A stretch of 64,000 bases of DNA from Pseudomonas morbosilactucae (lineage in GTDB: Bacteria; Pseudomonadota; Gammaproteobacteria; Pseudomonadales; Pseudomonadaceae): the NCBI RefSeq assembly GCF_023241715.1, contig NZ_JALQCW010000090.1, positions 55,997 through 119,996 on the forward strand, given 5' to 3'. The stretch's first letter is position 1, and each line of letters opens with the position of its first letter. The notes under the pieces are model-generated. The model did not search any database. It was not told the DNA's origin and was given only the letters and a program-made list of their open reading frames with translations. The position numbers and the translations under genes were made by a program. This document shows, one piece after another, positions 36,318-45,614 of the stretch.

Positions 36318-36339
36318 GGCGGGAGCGCTCGCTCCCGCC
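36318..36339 (+). terminator. Hairpin after fliK
   Basis: GGCGGGAG (36318-36325) pairs with CTCCCGCC (36332-36339), loop CGCTCG, followed by TTCTGCTTTATT. The T-tract is imperfect, so it may act as a weak terminator. Confidence 0.6.
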
Positions 36340-36424
36340 TTCTGCTTTATTCCCGCCTGCGTTCCAGCGCCCAGTCGTCGCGGCATCACTCTGGGCCTTC
36401 GGCTGAAGACTATTCAGACAAATC

Positions 36425-36441
36425 TGGCATAACACTTGCTC
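36425..36441 (+). promoter_or_regulatory. Sigma54 promoter of fliLMNOPQR-flhB
   Basis: TGGCATAACACTTGCTC: GG at 36426-36427 and GC at 36438-36439, ten bases apart. It lies about 50 bases before fliL. Confidence 0.88.
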
Positions 36442-36490
36442 TTGCCTTGCCGTGCGACTGTGAAAACCCGATTAGTGACGGATTATTGGC

Positions 36491-36991
36491 ATGGCGAAGA
36501 GTGAAGCAGCAGAGAAACCACCCGCAGGGAAAAGCAAACTCAAGCTTATCCTCCTGATAGTCCTGGGTTTGTTGTTGGCGATCGGCTCGTCCGTCGGCGC
36601 GACCTGGTACTTCATGCACAGTGCCCAAAGCAAACCGGCCCCCGCTCCGGAGGCTGCCAGCAACGTCAAGCCGGCGGCGATCTTCGAGCCAATGGCGCCG
36701 GCTTTCGTGGCCAATTTCAACCAGAACGGCCGTCAGCGCTACATGCAGGTGAGCATCACCATGCTGGCGCGTAACCAGGCCGACCTGGACGCACTCAAGG
36801 TGCACATGCCGGTGATCCGCAACAACCTGGTGATGCTCTTCTCCGGGCAGAGCTTCGACACCCTGGCGACCCCGGTCGGTCAGGAAATGCTGCGTCAGAA
36901 AGCCACTGCCAGTGTGCAGGAAGTGGCGCAGAAGGAAGTCGGCAAGGTGGTGGTCGAGCAGTTGCTCTTTACTAACTTCGTACTGCAGTAG
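36491..36991 (+). CDS. fliL: Flagellar basal body-associated protein FliL
   Basis: Product of 166 aa. FliL is a single-pass inner-membrane protein around the stator. The cytoplasmic start (MAKSEAAEKPPAGKSKLK) is followed by one membrane segment (LILLIVLGLLLAIGSSVGAT), a Pro/Ala linker and a periplasmic domain with RYMQVSITMLARNQADLDAL and VVEQLLFTNFVLQ. A sigma54 promoter lies directly upstream. fliM follows after 9 bases. Confidence 0.96.
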   Translation: MAKSEAAEKPPAGKSKLKLILLIVLGLLLAIGSSVGATWYFMHSAQSKPAPAPEAASNVKPAAIFEPMAPAFVANFNQNGRQRYMQVSITMLARNQADLDALKVHMPVIRNNLVMLFSGQSFDTLATPVGQEMLRQKATASVQEVAQKEVGKVVVEQLLFTNFVLQ

Positions 36992-37000
36992 GAACACGAC

Positions 37001-37969
37001 ATGGCCGTGCAAGACCTGCTGTCCCAGGATGAGATCGATGCGCTGTTGCATGGCGTCGATGACGGTCTGGTACAGACCGACAGTGCTGCCGAACCCGGCA
37101 GCATCAAAAGCTACGACCTGACCAGCCAGGATCGCATCGTCCGTGGACGCATGCCGACCCTGGAGATGATCAACGAGCGTTTCGCCCGTTATACCCGGAT
37201 CAGCATGTTCAACATGCTGCGGCGTTCGGCCGACGTGGCGGTGGGCGGCGTGCAGGTGATGAAGTTTGGTGAGTACGTGCACTCGCTGTACGTGCCTACC
37301 AGCCTCAACCTGGTGAAACTCAAGCCCCTGCGCGGGACGGCCCTGTTCATCCTTGACGCCAAGCTGGTGTTCAAGCTGGTGGACAACTTCTTTGGCGGTG
37401 ACGGGCGTCACGCGAAGATCGAAGGGCGGGAATTCACCCCCACCGAGTTGCGGGTAGTGCGCATGGTGCTGGAACAGGCCTTCATCGATTTGAAGGAAGC
37501 CTGGCAAGCGATCATGCCGGTCAATTTTGAGTACATAAACTCCGAAGTGAACCCGGCCATGGCCAACATCGTCGGCCCTAGCGAGGCGGTGGTGGTCTCC
37601 ACCTTCCATATCGAACTCGATGGCGGTGGCGGCGATCTGCACGTGACCATGCCGTACTCGATGATCGAACCGATCCGGGAAATGCTCGACGCCGGCTTCC
37701 AGTCCGACCTGGACGACCAGGACGAACGCTGGAGCAAGGCCCTGCGCGAAGACGTGCTGGACGTGGCGGTGCCGTTGAGCGCCACCGTGGCCCGTCGCCA
37801 ACTGCGCCTGCGGGACATTCTGCACATGCAACCGGGGGATGTGATTCCCGTGGAACTGCCGGAAGAAATGATCATGCGCGCCAACGGCGTGCCGTCCTTC
37901 AAGGTCAAGCTGGGCTCCCACAAGGGCAACCTGGCCTTGCAGGTACTGGAGCCGATCGGGCGCCGCTGA
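37001..37969 (+). CDS. fliM: Flagellar motor switch protein FliM
   Basis: Product of 322 aa. FliM forms the C-ring and receives CheY-P. The N-terminal CheY-binding motif LLSQDEIDALLHG is at residues 6-18. The middle CheC-like domain (VRGRMPTLEMINERFARYTR, FFGGDGRHAKIEGREFTPTE in part) and the C-terminal SpoA domain (LRDILHMQPGDVIPVELPEE) are intact. It starts 9 bases after fliL. The EIDALL motif recurs in variant form in FliN and, strikingly, four times in CheA. Confidence 0.97.
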   Translation: MAVQDLLSQDEIDALLHGVDDGLVQTDSAAEPGSIKSYDLTSQDRIVRGRMPTLEMINERFARYTRISMFNMLRRSADVAVGGVQVMKFGEYVHSLYVPTSLNLVKLKPLRGTALFILDAKLVFKLVDNFFGGDGRHAKIEGREFTPTELRVVRMVLEQAFIDLKEAWQAIMPVNFEYINSEVNPAMANIVGPSEAVVVSTFHIELDGGGGDLHVTMPYSMIEPIREMLDAGFQSDLDDQDERWSKALREDVLDVAVPLSATVARRQLRLRDILHMQPGDVIPVELPEEMIMRANGVPSFKVKLGSHKGNLALQVLEPIGRR

Positions 37970-38022
37970 GGCGCTGGTCCGTATTCGCTTTTAACTGAAT
38001 TTTTGCCCGCTGAGGACAAATG

Positions 38023-38481
38023 ATGGCTGACGAAATGAACTCCCAAGACGACCAGGCCCTGGCTGACGAGTGGGCTGCGGCCCTGGAAGAAACCGGTGAT
38101 GCCGGGCAAGACGATATCGACGCCTTGCTGGCCGCTGATGCCGGTGCAGCTTCGGGTAACCGTCTGCAGATGGAAGAGTTTGGCAGCGTACCCAAGAACA
38201 ACGACCCGGTGACCCTGGAAGGGCCGAACCTGGACGTGATCCTGGATATCCCGGTGTCGATTTCCATGGAAGTGGGCAGCACCGATATCAACATCCGCAA
38301 CCTGCTGCAACTCAACCAGGGTTCGGTGATCGAGCTTGACCGCCTGGCCGGCGAGCCCCTCGACGTGCTGGTCAACGGTACGCTGATTGCCCACGGTGAA
38401 GTGGTGGTGGTCAACGAGAAGTTCGGCATCCGCCTGACCGACGTGATCAGCCCTAGCGAACGCATCAAGAAGCTGCGCTAA
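38023..38481 (+). CDS. fliN: Flagellar motor switch protein FliN
   Basis: Product of 152 aa, longer than enteric FliN because of an acidic N-terminal stretch. Residues 29-37 read QDDIDALLA, a second copy of the FliM-type motif. The C-terminal SpoA domain holds LDVILDIPVSISMEVGSTDI, NLLQLNQGSVIELDRLAGEP and LIAHGEVVVVNEKFGIRLTD. ATG 38023 has GAGGA six bases upstream; ATG 38020, directly before it, is also possible. fliO starts at the next base after the stop. Confidence 0.96.
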   Translation: MADEMNSQDDQALADEWAAALEETGDAGQDDIDALLAADAGAASGNRLQMEEFGSVPKNNDPVTLEGPNLDVILDIPVSISMEVGSTDINIRNLLQLNQGSVIELDRLAGEPLDVLVNGTLIAHGEVVVVNEKFGIRLTDVISPSERIKKLR

Positions 38482-38928
38482 GTGAAAAAGCTCTTGGGGG
38501 TGTTGCTGTTCTCGCCGCTAGCGGCCTGGGCGGCAGAGCCGGTGGCCACTGCCACGACGGCCGCGCCGTCGGTTGCCAGTGTCGGCAGTGTCGGCGGCCA
38601 GTTGACTCAATTGGTGCTGGGCTTGCTGTTGGTGCTGGGGCTGATTTTTGCCTTGGCCTGGGCGGTGCGTCGCATGCAGCAGGCCGGTCCTGCCGGCAAG
38701 GGCCAGGTCATCGAGTTGATCGGTTCCCGGGCCTTGGGACCGCGCGATCGCCTGGTGCTGGTGCAGGTCGGCAATGAGCAGATCCTCCTGGGCCTGAGCC
38801 CGGGGACCATCACCCCGTTGCATGTACTCAAAGAGCCGGTGCCAACCCCCAGTGCCGAGCAGGCGACGCCCGAGTTTGCCCAGCGCCTGATGGAGTTGCT
38901 GGGCAAGGATCAGAAGGATAGGAAGTAA
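38482..38928 (+). CDS. fliO: Flagellar biosynthetic protein FliO
   Basis: Product of 148 aa. FliO is an inner-membrane factor that stabilises FliP during export gate assembly. A cleavable-type hydrophobic start (MKKLLGVLLFSPLAAWA) is followed by one membrane segment (LTQLVLGLLLVLGLIFALAW) and a cytoplasmic part with GKGQVIELIGSRALGPRDRL and LLGLSPGTITPLHVL. GTG 38482 directly follows the fliN stop. The stop overlaps the fliP start by one base. Confidence 0.92.
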   Translation: MKKLLGVLLFSPLAAWAAEPVATATTAAPSVASVGSVGGQLTQLVLGLLLVLGLIFALAWAVRRMQQAGPAGKGQVIELIGSRALGPRDRLVLVQVGNEQILLGLSPGTITPLHVLKEPVPTPSAEQATPEFAQRLMELLGKDQKDRK

Positions 38929-39773
38929 TGCCGTTGTCAGGCCACATGAGAACCCTTGCGGGCTGGGCGTTTTCTACGCGCGCGCAAAACCCTGTCTTGC
39001 CGTCGCTCGCTATGCCTTCGCGTAGCCTGTCGCGTTTCCTCTTGACCTTGGTGCTGCTGCTGGCAGCGCCACTGGCCTTTGCCGCCGATCCGTTGTCGAT
39101 CCCGGCGATCACCCTGGGCACCGGGGCCAACGGCCAGCAGGAATATTCGGTCAGCCTGCAAATCCTGCTGATCATGACTGCGCTGAGTTTTATCCCGGCG
39201 TTTGTCATGCTGATGACCAGCTTCACGCGGATCATCATTGTTTTCTCGATCCTGCGTCAGGCCCTGGGTCTGCAACAGACGCCGTCGAACCAGATCCTTA
39301 CCGGCATGGCGCTGTTCCTCACCATGTTCATCATGGCGCCGGTGTTCGATCGGGTGAACCGGGACGCGCTGCAGCCCTACCTGGCGGAACAGCTCACGGC
39401 CCAGGACGCGGTGGCCAAGGCTGAAGTGCCGATCAAGGACTTTATGCTGGCCCAGACCCGCAGTAGCGACCTTGAGTTGTTCATGCGCCTGTCCAAGCGC
39501 ACCGACATCGCCACGCCGGACCAGGCGCCGCTGACCATTCTGGTCCCGGCCTTTGTCACGTCGGAGTTGAAGACGGCGTTCCAGATCGGCTTCATGATCT
39601 TTATTCCGTTCCTGATCATCGACCTGGTGGTGGCCAGTGTGCTGATGGCCATGGGTATGATGATGCTCTCGCCGCTGATCATTTCCTTGCCATTCAAAAT
39701 CATGCTGTTCGTGCTGGTGGATGGCTGGGCCCTGATCATCGGCACCCTGGCGGGCAGTTTCGGTGGTGTCTAG
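38928..39773 (+). CDS. fliP: Flagellar type III export gate protein FliP
   Basis: Product of 281 aa from ATG 38928 (AGGAAG upstream, TAATG junction). That is about 30 residues longer than usual. ATG 39012 would give a 253-aa protein that starts right at the signal peptide (SRFLLTLVLLLAAPLAFA), so the start is uncertain. The mature part is typical: LLIMTALSFIPAFVMLMTSF, RQALGLQQTPSNQILTGMAL and IIDLVVASVLMAMGMMM. FliP, FliQ and FliR form the export gate. Confidence 0.94.
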   Translation: MPLSGHMRTLAGWAFSTRAQNPVLPSLAMPSRSLSRFLLTLVLLLAAPLAFAADPLSIPAITLGTGANGQQEYSVSLQILLIMTALSFIPAFVMLMTSFTRIIIVFSILRQALGLQQTPSNQILTGMALFLTMFIMAPVFDRVNRDALQPYLAEQLTAQDAVAKAEVPIKDFMLAQTRSSDLELFMRLSKRTDIATPDQAPLTILVPAFVTSELKTAFQIGFMIFIPFLIIDLVVASVLMAMGMMMLSPLIISLPFKIMLFVLVDGWALIIGTLAGSFGGV

Positions 39774-39797
39774 AACCTTGTATGCGGGTAATGCGCA

Positions 39798-40067
39798 ATG
39801 ACTCCTGAAGTCGCGGTCGACCTGTTTCGCGAAGCCCTGTGGCTGACCACCATGATGGTTGCAGTGTTGGTGGTGCCCAGCCTGCTGGTGGGTCTGATGG
39901 TTGCCATGTTCCAGGCGGCGACCCAGATCAACGAACAGACCCTGAGCTTCCTGCCGCGCCTGCTGGTGATGCTGGTGACCCTGATCGTGGTCGGTCCCTG
40001 GCTGGTGCAAACCTTCATGGAATACATCCTGCAGTTGTACGGCAGTATTCCGCAGTTGATTGGCTAA
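39798..40067 (+). CDS. fliQ: Flagellar export gate protein FliQ
   Basis: Product of 89 aa with two membrane helices (TTMMVAVLVVPSLLVGLMVA and LPRLLVMLVTLIVVGPWLV). The family motif FQAATQINEQTLSFLPRL lies between them. Length and neighbours are standard. fliR begins 3 bases after the stop. Confidence 0.97.
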   Translation: MTPEVAVDLFREALWLTTMMVAVLVVPSLLVGLMVAMFQAATQINEQTLSFLPRLLVMLVTLIVVGPWLVQTFMEYILQLYGSIPQLIG

Positions 40068-40070
40068 GCC

Positions 40071-40853
40071 ATGTCTTTGCTGGCCTTGACCGACACCCAG
40101 ATCAGTACCTGGGTCGCCACCTTCATGTTGCCGCTGTTTCGGGTCGGCGCCGTGCTGATGGTGATGCCGGTGTTCGGCACAACCCTGGTGCCGCGTCGGG
40201 TGCGCCTGTATTTCACCATTGCGATCACGGTCGCCATCGTCCCGGCGCTGCCGCCCATGCCGCCGGTGAATGCCCTGGACCTGAGTGGGCTGTTGCTGAT
40301 TGCCGAGCAGATCATCATCGGCGCCGTGCTGGGGTTCTCCTTGCAACTGTTCTTCCAGGCTTTTGTGGTGGCCGGGCAGATTGTGGCCATTCAGATGGGC
40401 ATGGGCTTTGCGTCCATGGTCGACCCCACCAACGGCGTGTCGGTGGCGGTGATCGGGCAGTTCTTCACCATGCTGGTGACCTTGCTGTTCCTGGCGATGA
40501 ATGGCCATCTGGTGGTGTTCGAGGTGCTCACCGAAAGTTTCACCACCTTGCCCGTGGGCAGTGGGCTGATGGTCAATCATTTCTGGGAGTTGGCCGGCAA
40601 GCTCGGCTGGGTGCTGGGGGCGGCGTTGCTGTTGGTGTTGCCGGCGATCACTGCGTTATTGGTGGTGAACATCGCGTTCGGCGTGATGACCCGGGCGGCA
40701 CCTCAGTTGAACATCTTCTCCATCGGGTTTCCCCTGACCCTGGTGCTGGGCATGGCCATCGTCTGGATCAGCCTGGCCGATATCCTCAATCAGTATCAAC
40801 CGCTGGCCAGCGAGGCCTTGCAGTTTTTACGCGAACTGGCACGGGCGCGCTGA
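40071..40853 (+). CDS. fliR: Flagellar export gate protein FliR
   Basis: Product of 260 aa with several membrane helices. Typical parts: FRVGAVLMVMPVFGTTLVPR, LLLIAEQIIIGAVLGFSLQL, QIVAIQMGMGFASMVDPTNG and NHFWELAGKLGWVLGAAL. It completes the FliP-FliQ-FliR gate. flhB starts 3 bases downstream. Confidence 0.97.
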   Translation: MSLLALTDTQISTWVATFMLPLFRVGAVLMVMPVFGTTLVPRRVRLYFTIAITVAIVPALPPMPPVNALDLSGLLLIAEQIIIGAVLGFSLQLFFQAFVVAGQIVAIQMGMGFASMVDPTNGVSVAVIGQFFTMLVTLLFLAMNGHLVVFEVLTESFTTLPVGSGLMVNHFWELAGKLGWVLGAALLLVLPAITALLVVNIAFGVMTRAAPQLNIFSIGFPLTLVLGMAIVWISLADILNQYQPLASEALQFLRELARAR

Positions 40854-40856
40854 GTC

Positions 40857-41993
40857 ATGGCAGAAAGCGAGAGCGGTCAGGACAAGACGGAAGACCCCAC
40901 GGAGAAACGTAAAACGGACTCCCGGGAAAAGGGTGAGATTGCCCGTTCCAAAGAACTCAACACCCTGATCATCATGATGACTGGCGCTGCTGGCCTGCTG
41001 ATCTGCGGGCCCGGGCTGGCCCAGGATCTGAAGGACATCATGACCCTGAACTTCTCCCTGCCTCGGGAGGTGTTGCTCAGCCCGGGAGCCATGGGTCTGT
41101 ACCTGCTGCATTCGGGCAATATCGCCATCCTGGCGGCCTTGCCGTTCCTCCTGACCTTGCTGGTGGCGGCGCTGATCGGGCCGATTTGCCTGGGTGGCTG
41201 GCTGTTCGCGGCAAAAAGCTTGGCGCCCAAGTTCAGCCGGATGAACCCGGCCAACGGCCTCAAACGGATGTTCTCGCCCACGGCGCTGATCGAGTTGCTG
41301 AAGGCCTTTGCCAAGTTTTTGCTGATCCTGCTGGTGGTTTTGCAGGTCTTGTCTTCGGACATTGACGATCTGCTGCGTATCGGCCATGAGCCGCTGGAGC
41401 AGGCGATCATCCACAGTGTGCAAGTGGTGAGCTGGAGCACGTTGTGGATGGCTTGCGGGTTGATCCTGATTGCCGCGGTGGATGTGCCGGTGCAGCTTTA
41501 TCAGAGCCACAAGAAGCTCTTGATGACCAAGCAGGAAGTGCGTGACGAGCACAAGGACCAGGAGGGGCGACCTGAGGTCAAACAGCGAATTCGCCAGCTG
41601 CAGCGCGATATGTCCCAGCGGCGCATGATGGCCGCCATCCCTGACGCCGACGTGGTGATTACCAACCCGACGCACTATGCGGTGGCCCTCAAGTACGACG
41701 CCGAGAAGGGTGGGGCGCCGGTGTTGCTGGCCAAGGGCAGTGATTTCCTTGCGCTGAAGATCCGTGAGATTGCCGTGGCCAACGAAGTGCAGTTACTGGA
41801 ATCGCCTGCCCTGGCGCGATCGATTTTTTACTCCACGGAACTGGAGCAGGAAATTCCCGCCGGCCTCTACCTGGCGGTGGCCCAGGTGTTGGCTTACGTC
41901 TATCAGATTCGTCAGCATCGGGCGGGCAAGGGCAAGCGTCCGGAACCGCTCAAGGACCTGCCGATTCCGCCGGATCTGCGTCGCGACAACTGA
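40857..41993 (+). CDS. flhB: Flagellar export switch protein FlhB
   Basis: Product of 378 aa. FlhB changes export specificity from rod/hook to filament proteins after autocleavage. Four membrane helices lie between about residues 30 and 215. The NPTH cleavage motif is at Asn270-Pro271 (VVITNPTHYAVALKYD). The C-terminal domain is complete and resembles the stand-alone protein encoded at 56664-56990. It closes the fliL-flhB operon. Confidence 0.97.
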   Translation: MAESESGQDKTEDPTEKRKTDSREKGEIARSKELNTLIIMMTGAAGLLICGPGLAQDLKDIMTLNFSLPREVLLSPGAMGLYLLHSGNIAILAALPFLLTLLVAALIGPICLGGWLFAAKSLAPKFSRMNPANGLKRMFSPTALIELLKAFAKFLLILLVVLQVLSSDIDDLLRIGHEPLEQAIIHSVQVVSWSTLWMACGLILIAAVDVPVQLYQSHKKLLMTKQEVRDEHKDQEGRPEVKQRIRQLQRDMSQRRMMAAIPDADVVITNPTHYAVALKYDAEKGGAPVLLAKGSDFLALKIREIAVANEVQLLESPALARSIFYSTELEQEIPAGLYLAVAQVLAYVYQIRQHRAGKGKRPEPLKDLPIPPDLRRDN

Positions 41994-42073
41994 TCCCCCT
42001 CTGGTCCTGGCCGGCTCGCCCGCCAGGCGCAGGTCGCCGTTGTGACGCTTCTGTTTGCGCTCGCTGCAAAAGT

Positions 42074-42090
42074 TGGAAGGGTTCTTGCAA
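42074..42090 (+). promoter_or_regulatory. Sigma54 promoter of flhA
   Basis: TTGGAAGGGTTCTTGCA: GG at 42075-42076 and GC at 42087-42088, exactly ten bases between; the -24 lacks the usual CAC but the spacing and TTGC are right. Start of flhA lies about 60 bases downstream. A GAGGCGCCTC palindrome lies just after the expected transcription start. Confidence 0.7.
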
Positions 42091-42150
42091 TAGCCGGCCT
42101 GAGGCGCCTCTAGGCGTCAAAAGTTTGCTTTAAAGGAACGGGGAAAACCG

Positions 42151-44280
42151 GTGGATCGCTCTCAGTTTATCAACAGTGCCCGCACCAACGTTGCTGACCT
42201 CAGCCGAGGCAATCTGGGCGTGCCGGTGCTGCTGTTGGTGATGCTGGCAATGATGATGTTGCCCGTCCCGCCGTTCCTGCTGGACGTGTTTTTTACCTTC
42301 AACATCGCCTTGTCCATTGTCGTCCTGCTGGTCTGCGTCTACGCCCTGCGACCGCTGGACTTCGCCGTATTCCCGACCATCCTGCTGGTGGCCACGCTGC
42401 TGCGCCTGGCGCTCAACGTGGCGTCGACCCGGGTGGTCATGCTCCACGGCCAGGACGGTCACGCCGCCGCGGGCAAGGTGATCCAGGCCTTCGGTGAAGT
42501 GGTGATCGGCGGCAACTACGTGGTCGGTATCGTGGTGTTCGCGATCCTCATGATCATCAACTTCGTGGTGGTGACCAAGGGTGCCGGGCGCATCTCCGAG
42601 GTCAGCGCACGTTTCACCCTGGACGCCATGCCCGGCAAGCAGATGGCCATTGACGCCGACTTGAACGCCGGCCTGATCGATCAGAACCAAGCCAAGATGC
42701 GCCGTCAGGAAGTGGCCCAGGAAGCCGAGTTCTACGGTTCCATGGACGGTGCCAGTAAATTCGTCCGTGGTGACGCCATCGCCGGCCTGCTGATTCTGTT
42801 CATCAACCTGATCGGTGGTATGGCGGTTGGTATCTTCCAGCACGGCATGACCTTCGGCGATGCCGGCCGGGTCTACGCCTTGCTGACCATCGGTGACGGT
42901 TTGGTGGCGCAATTGCCATCACTGCTGTTGTCCACTGCGGCGGCGATCATGGTGACCCGTGCTTCGGGCTCCGAAGACATGGGCAAGCAGATCAATCGGC
43001 AGATGTTCGCTTCGCCCAAGGCCCTGGCCGTGGCGGCGGGCTTGATGGCGGTCATGGGCCTGGTGCCGGGCATGCCGCACTTCTCTTTCCTCAGCCTGGC
43101 GGCCGTGGCCGGTGGCGCAGCCTACCTGCTGTGGAAAAAGCAGAACGTGGTCAAGGTCAAGGCGCTGGAAGAGGTCAAGCGCCAGCAAGAGCTGCTGCCG
43201 TCGCCGAGCCGTGCCCTGGAAACCAAAGAGCTGGGTTGGGACGACGTGACGCCGATCGACATGATTGGCCTGGAAGTCGGCTACCGGCTGATTCCCCTAG
43301 TGGATCGCAACCAGGGTGGCCAGCTGCTGGCGCGGATCAAGGGGGTGCGCAAGAAGCTCTCCCAGGACCTGGGCTTCCTCATGCCCACTGTGCATATTCG
43401 TGACAACCTCGACCTGGCGCCAAGCGCCTATCGCCTGACCCTGATGGGGGTGATCCTGGCTGAAGCCGAGATCTACCCGGATCGCGAACTGGCGATCAAC
43501 CCGGGGCAGGTCTACGGCAGCCTCAACGGCATCACCGCCAAGGATCCGGCCTTCGGCCTGGAAGCGGTGTGGATCGAAGTCAGTCAGCGGCCTCAGGCCC
43601 AGTCCCTGGGTTATACCGTGGTGGACGCCAGTACTGTGGTCGCCACCCACTTGAACCAGATTTTGTACAAGCACTCCAGCGAGCTGATCGGCCACGAAGA
43701 AGTCCAGCAGCTTATGCAGTTGCTGGCCAAGGGGTCGCCGAAACTGGCCGAGGAGCTGGTGCCGGGCGTGCTGTCGCTGTCGCAGTTGCTCAAGGTGCTG
43801 CAAGCCCTGCTGGCCGAACAGGTGCCAGTGCGGGATATCCGCAGCATCGCCGAAGCCATCGCCAACAACGCCGCCAAGAGTCAAGATACTGCCGCTTTGG
43901 TCGCTGCGGTGCGGGTCGGATTGTCCCGTGCCATCGTCCAAAGCATTGTAGGCACTGAGTCTGAGCTGCCTGTGATCACCTTGGAGCCAAGGTTGGAACA
44001 AATATTGCTCAATAGTCTGCAGAAGGCAGGACAAGGCCAGGATGAAGGCGTTCTGCTGGAGCCAAGCATGGCTGAGAAGCTGCAGCGTTCGCTGATCGAA
44101 GCGGCGCAGCGTCAAGAGATGCAAGGTCAACCGGTGATTCTGTTGGTGGCGGGTCCGGTACGCGCCATGTTGTCGCGGTTCGGGCGTCTCGCCGTTCCAG
44201 GCCTGCATGTGCTGGCGTACCAGGAAATCCCGGACAACAAGCAAGTGACCATCGTTGCGACAGTAGGGCCCAACGGCTGA
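42151..44280 (+). CDS. flhA: Flagellar export protein FlhA
   Basis: Product of 709 aa, the large export-gate subunit. The N-terminal half has about eight membrane helices. The conserved cytoplasmic loop with FHIPEP-type context reads AGRISEVSARFTLDAMPGKQ, then AIDADLNAGLIDQNQAKMRR. The C-terminal cytoplasmic domain starts at about residue 350 and binds chaperone-substrate pairs. GTG 42151 has AAAGGAACGGGG upstream. A sigma54-type promoter precedes it. flhF follows after 11 bases. Confidence 0.97.
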   Translation: MDRSQFINSARTNVADLSRGNLGVPVLLLVMLAMMMLPVPPFLLDVFFTFNIALSIVVLLVCVYALRPLDFAVFPTILLVATLLRLALNVASTRVVMLHGQDGHAAAGKVIQAFGEVVIGGNYVVGIVVFAILMIINFVVVTKGAGRISEVSARFTLDAMPGKQMAIDADLNAGLIDQNQAKMRRQEVAQEAEFYGSMDGASKFVRGDAIAGLLILFINLIGGMAVGIFQHGMTFGDAGRVYALLTIGDGLVAQLPSLLLSTAAAIMVTRASGSEDMGKQINRQMFASPKALAVAAGLMAVMGLVPGMPHFSFLSLAAVAGGAAYLLWKKQNVVKVKALEEVKRQQELLPSPSRALETKELGWDDVTPIDMIGLEVGYRLIPLVDRNQGGQLLARIKGVRKKLSQDLGFLMPTVHIRDNLDLAPSAYRLTLMGVILAEAEIYPDRELAINPGQVYGSLNGITAKDPAFGLEAVWIEVSQRPQAQSLGYTVVDASTVVATHLNQILYKHSSELIGHEEVQQLMQLLAKGSPKLAEELVPGVLSLSQLLKVLQALLAEQVPVRDIRSIAEAIANNAAKSQDTAALVAAVRVGLSRAIVQSIVGTESELPVITLEPRLEQILLNSLQKAGQGQDEGVLLEPSMAEKLQRSLIEAAQRQEMQGQPVILLVAGPVRAMLSRFGRLAVPGLHVLAYQEIPDNKQVTIVATVGPNG

Positions 44281-44291
44281 GGTAGTGGTTT

Positions 44292-45614
44292 ATGCAAGTT
44301 AAGCGTTTTTTCGCCGCCGATATGCGTCAGGCCATGAAACTGGTTCGTGATGAGTTGGGCGCTGAAGCTGCCATTATCGGCAACCGTCGTATTGCCGGCG
44401 GTGTCGAGCTGACGGCTGCCCTGGATTACAAGCTGTCGGCCCTGGCGCCGCGGATTCCCAATGTCGAGCTCGAAGACGAGCTGCGCAAGACACAGTCGCG
44501 GATCGTGACCGCCCAAGCCGAATTGAGCCTGCGGGGTGAAGGCGATACCACGACCACCAACCGGCAGCTGTTTGCCGGCTTGCCGCTGACCGCTGCCGAA
44601 CCGCTGATCGAACCGACGTTCTCCGAGCCTCGCCGCCCGGCGCCGGCACCGGTGGTGACGCCGACCGTGGATCAGCAAGCGTTCGACTCCATGCGCTTTG
44701 AACTCAACGGGCTGCGTGAGCTGCTGGAAGTCCAGCTGGGCTCCCTGGCCTGGAGCCAGTTGCAAGGCAGTCGCCCGGAGCAGGCCAACCTCTGGCGCCG
44801 CCTGCAACGCATTGGCTTGTCCGGCCCTCTGGCCCGCGACCTGCTGGCACTGGTGACTGAAATTGACGAACCTCGCCAAGCCTGGCGCATGCTGTTGGCG
44901 CACTTGGCGCGGATGATCTCGACACCGGAAATGGAACCCTTGGAAGAGGGCGGTGTAATTGCCATGGTCGGCCCGGCCGGCATGGGCAAGACCACCACCC
45001 TGGCCAAGTTGGCAGCGCGCTACGTGCTCAAGTACGGCGCGCAGAACATTGCCCTGGTGAGCATGGACAGCTTCCGTATCGGTGCTCAGGAGCAGCTCAA
45101 GACCTTGGGCCGCATCCTCAACGTCTCGGTAACCCACGTCGACCCGGGGCAGTCCCTGGCCCAGGCGCTGGACCCGCTGCTGCGCAAGCGTGTGGTGTTG
45201 ATCGACACCGCCGGCCTGCAAGCCAGCGATCCAGCACTGCGCATGCAGTTGGACACCCTGGCCGGTCGCGGCATCAAGGCAAAAAATTATCTGGTATTGG
45301 CAACCACCAGCCAGAAACAGGTTCTAACGGCCGCTTACCACAGCTACAAGCGCTGCGGCCTGGCAGGTTGCATCCTGACCAAGCTGGACGAAACCGCCAG
45401 CCTGGGCGAAGTGCTGAGCCTGGCCATCAGTCACGAGTTGCCGGTGGCTTATCTCACCGACGGTCCGCGAATTCCGGACGATTTGCACCTGCCTCGCCGG
45501 CATCAGTTGGTCAGCCGTGCGGTCAGCGTGCAAATGCAGGAAGAACCCAGTGAAGAGGCCATGGCCGATATGTTCGCCGACCTCTACCACAGTCCGACCA
45601 AGCGAGTGGGCTGA
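44292..45614 (+). CDS. flhF: Flagellar placement GTPase FlhF
   Basis: Product of 440 aa, an SRP-type GTPase. FlhF marks the cell pole where the flagellum is built. The N-terminal part starts MQVKRFFAADMRQAMKLVRD, followed by a variable basic/Pro-rich region. The NG domain has G1 GPAGMGKTTTLAKL, G3 LIDTAGLQ and G4 LTKLDETASLG. fleN, its partner in controlling flagellar number, lies 118 bases downstream. Confidence 0.96.
   Translation: MQVKRFFAADMRQAMKLVRDELGAEAAIIGNRRIAGGVELTAALDYKLSALAPRIPNVELEDELRKTQSRIVTAQAELSLRGEGDTTTTNRQLFAGLPLTAAEPLIEPTFSEPRRPAPAPVVTPTVDQQAFDSMRFELNGLRELLEVQLGSLAWSQLQGSRPEQANLWRRLQRIGLSGPLARDLLALVTEIDEPRQAWRMLLAHLARMISTPEMEPLEEGGVIAMVGPAGMGKTTTLAKLAARYVLKYGAQNIALVSMDSFRIGAQEQLKTLGRILNVSVTHVDPGQSLAQALDPLLRKRVVLIDTAGLQASDPALRMQLDTLAGRGIKAKNYLVLATTSQKQVLTAAYHSYKRCGLAGCILTKLDETASLGEVLSLAISHELPVAYLTDGPRIPDDLHLPRRHQLVSRAVSVQMQEEPSEEAMADMFADLYHSPTKRVG

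Noticed and set aside
38937..40580. 547-codon minus-strand frame opposite fliP-fliQ-fliR
   Set aside because: His/Gln/Asp-rich without domain features. It spans three well-recognised genes of the other strand.
39839..40912. 357-codon + strand frame overlapping fliQ and fliR
   Set aside because: It is out of frame with two complete gate proteins and rich in Gly, Arg and His, typical of a shifted frame.
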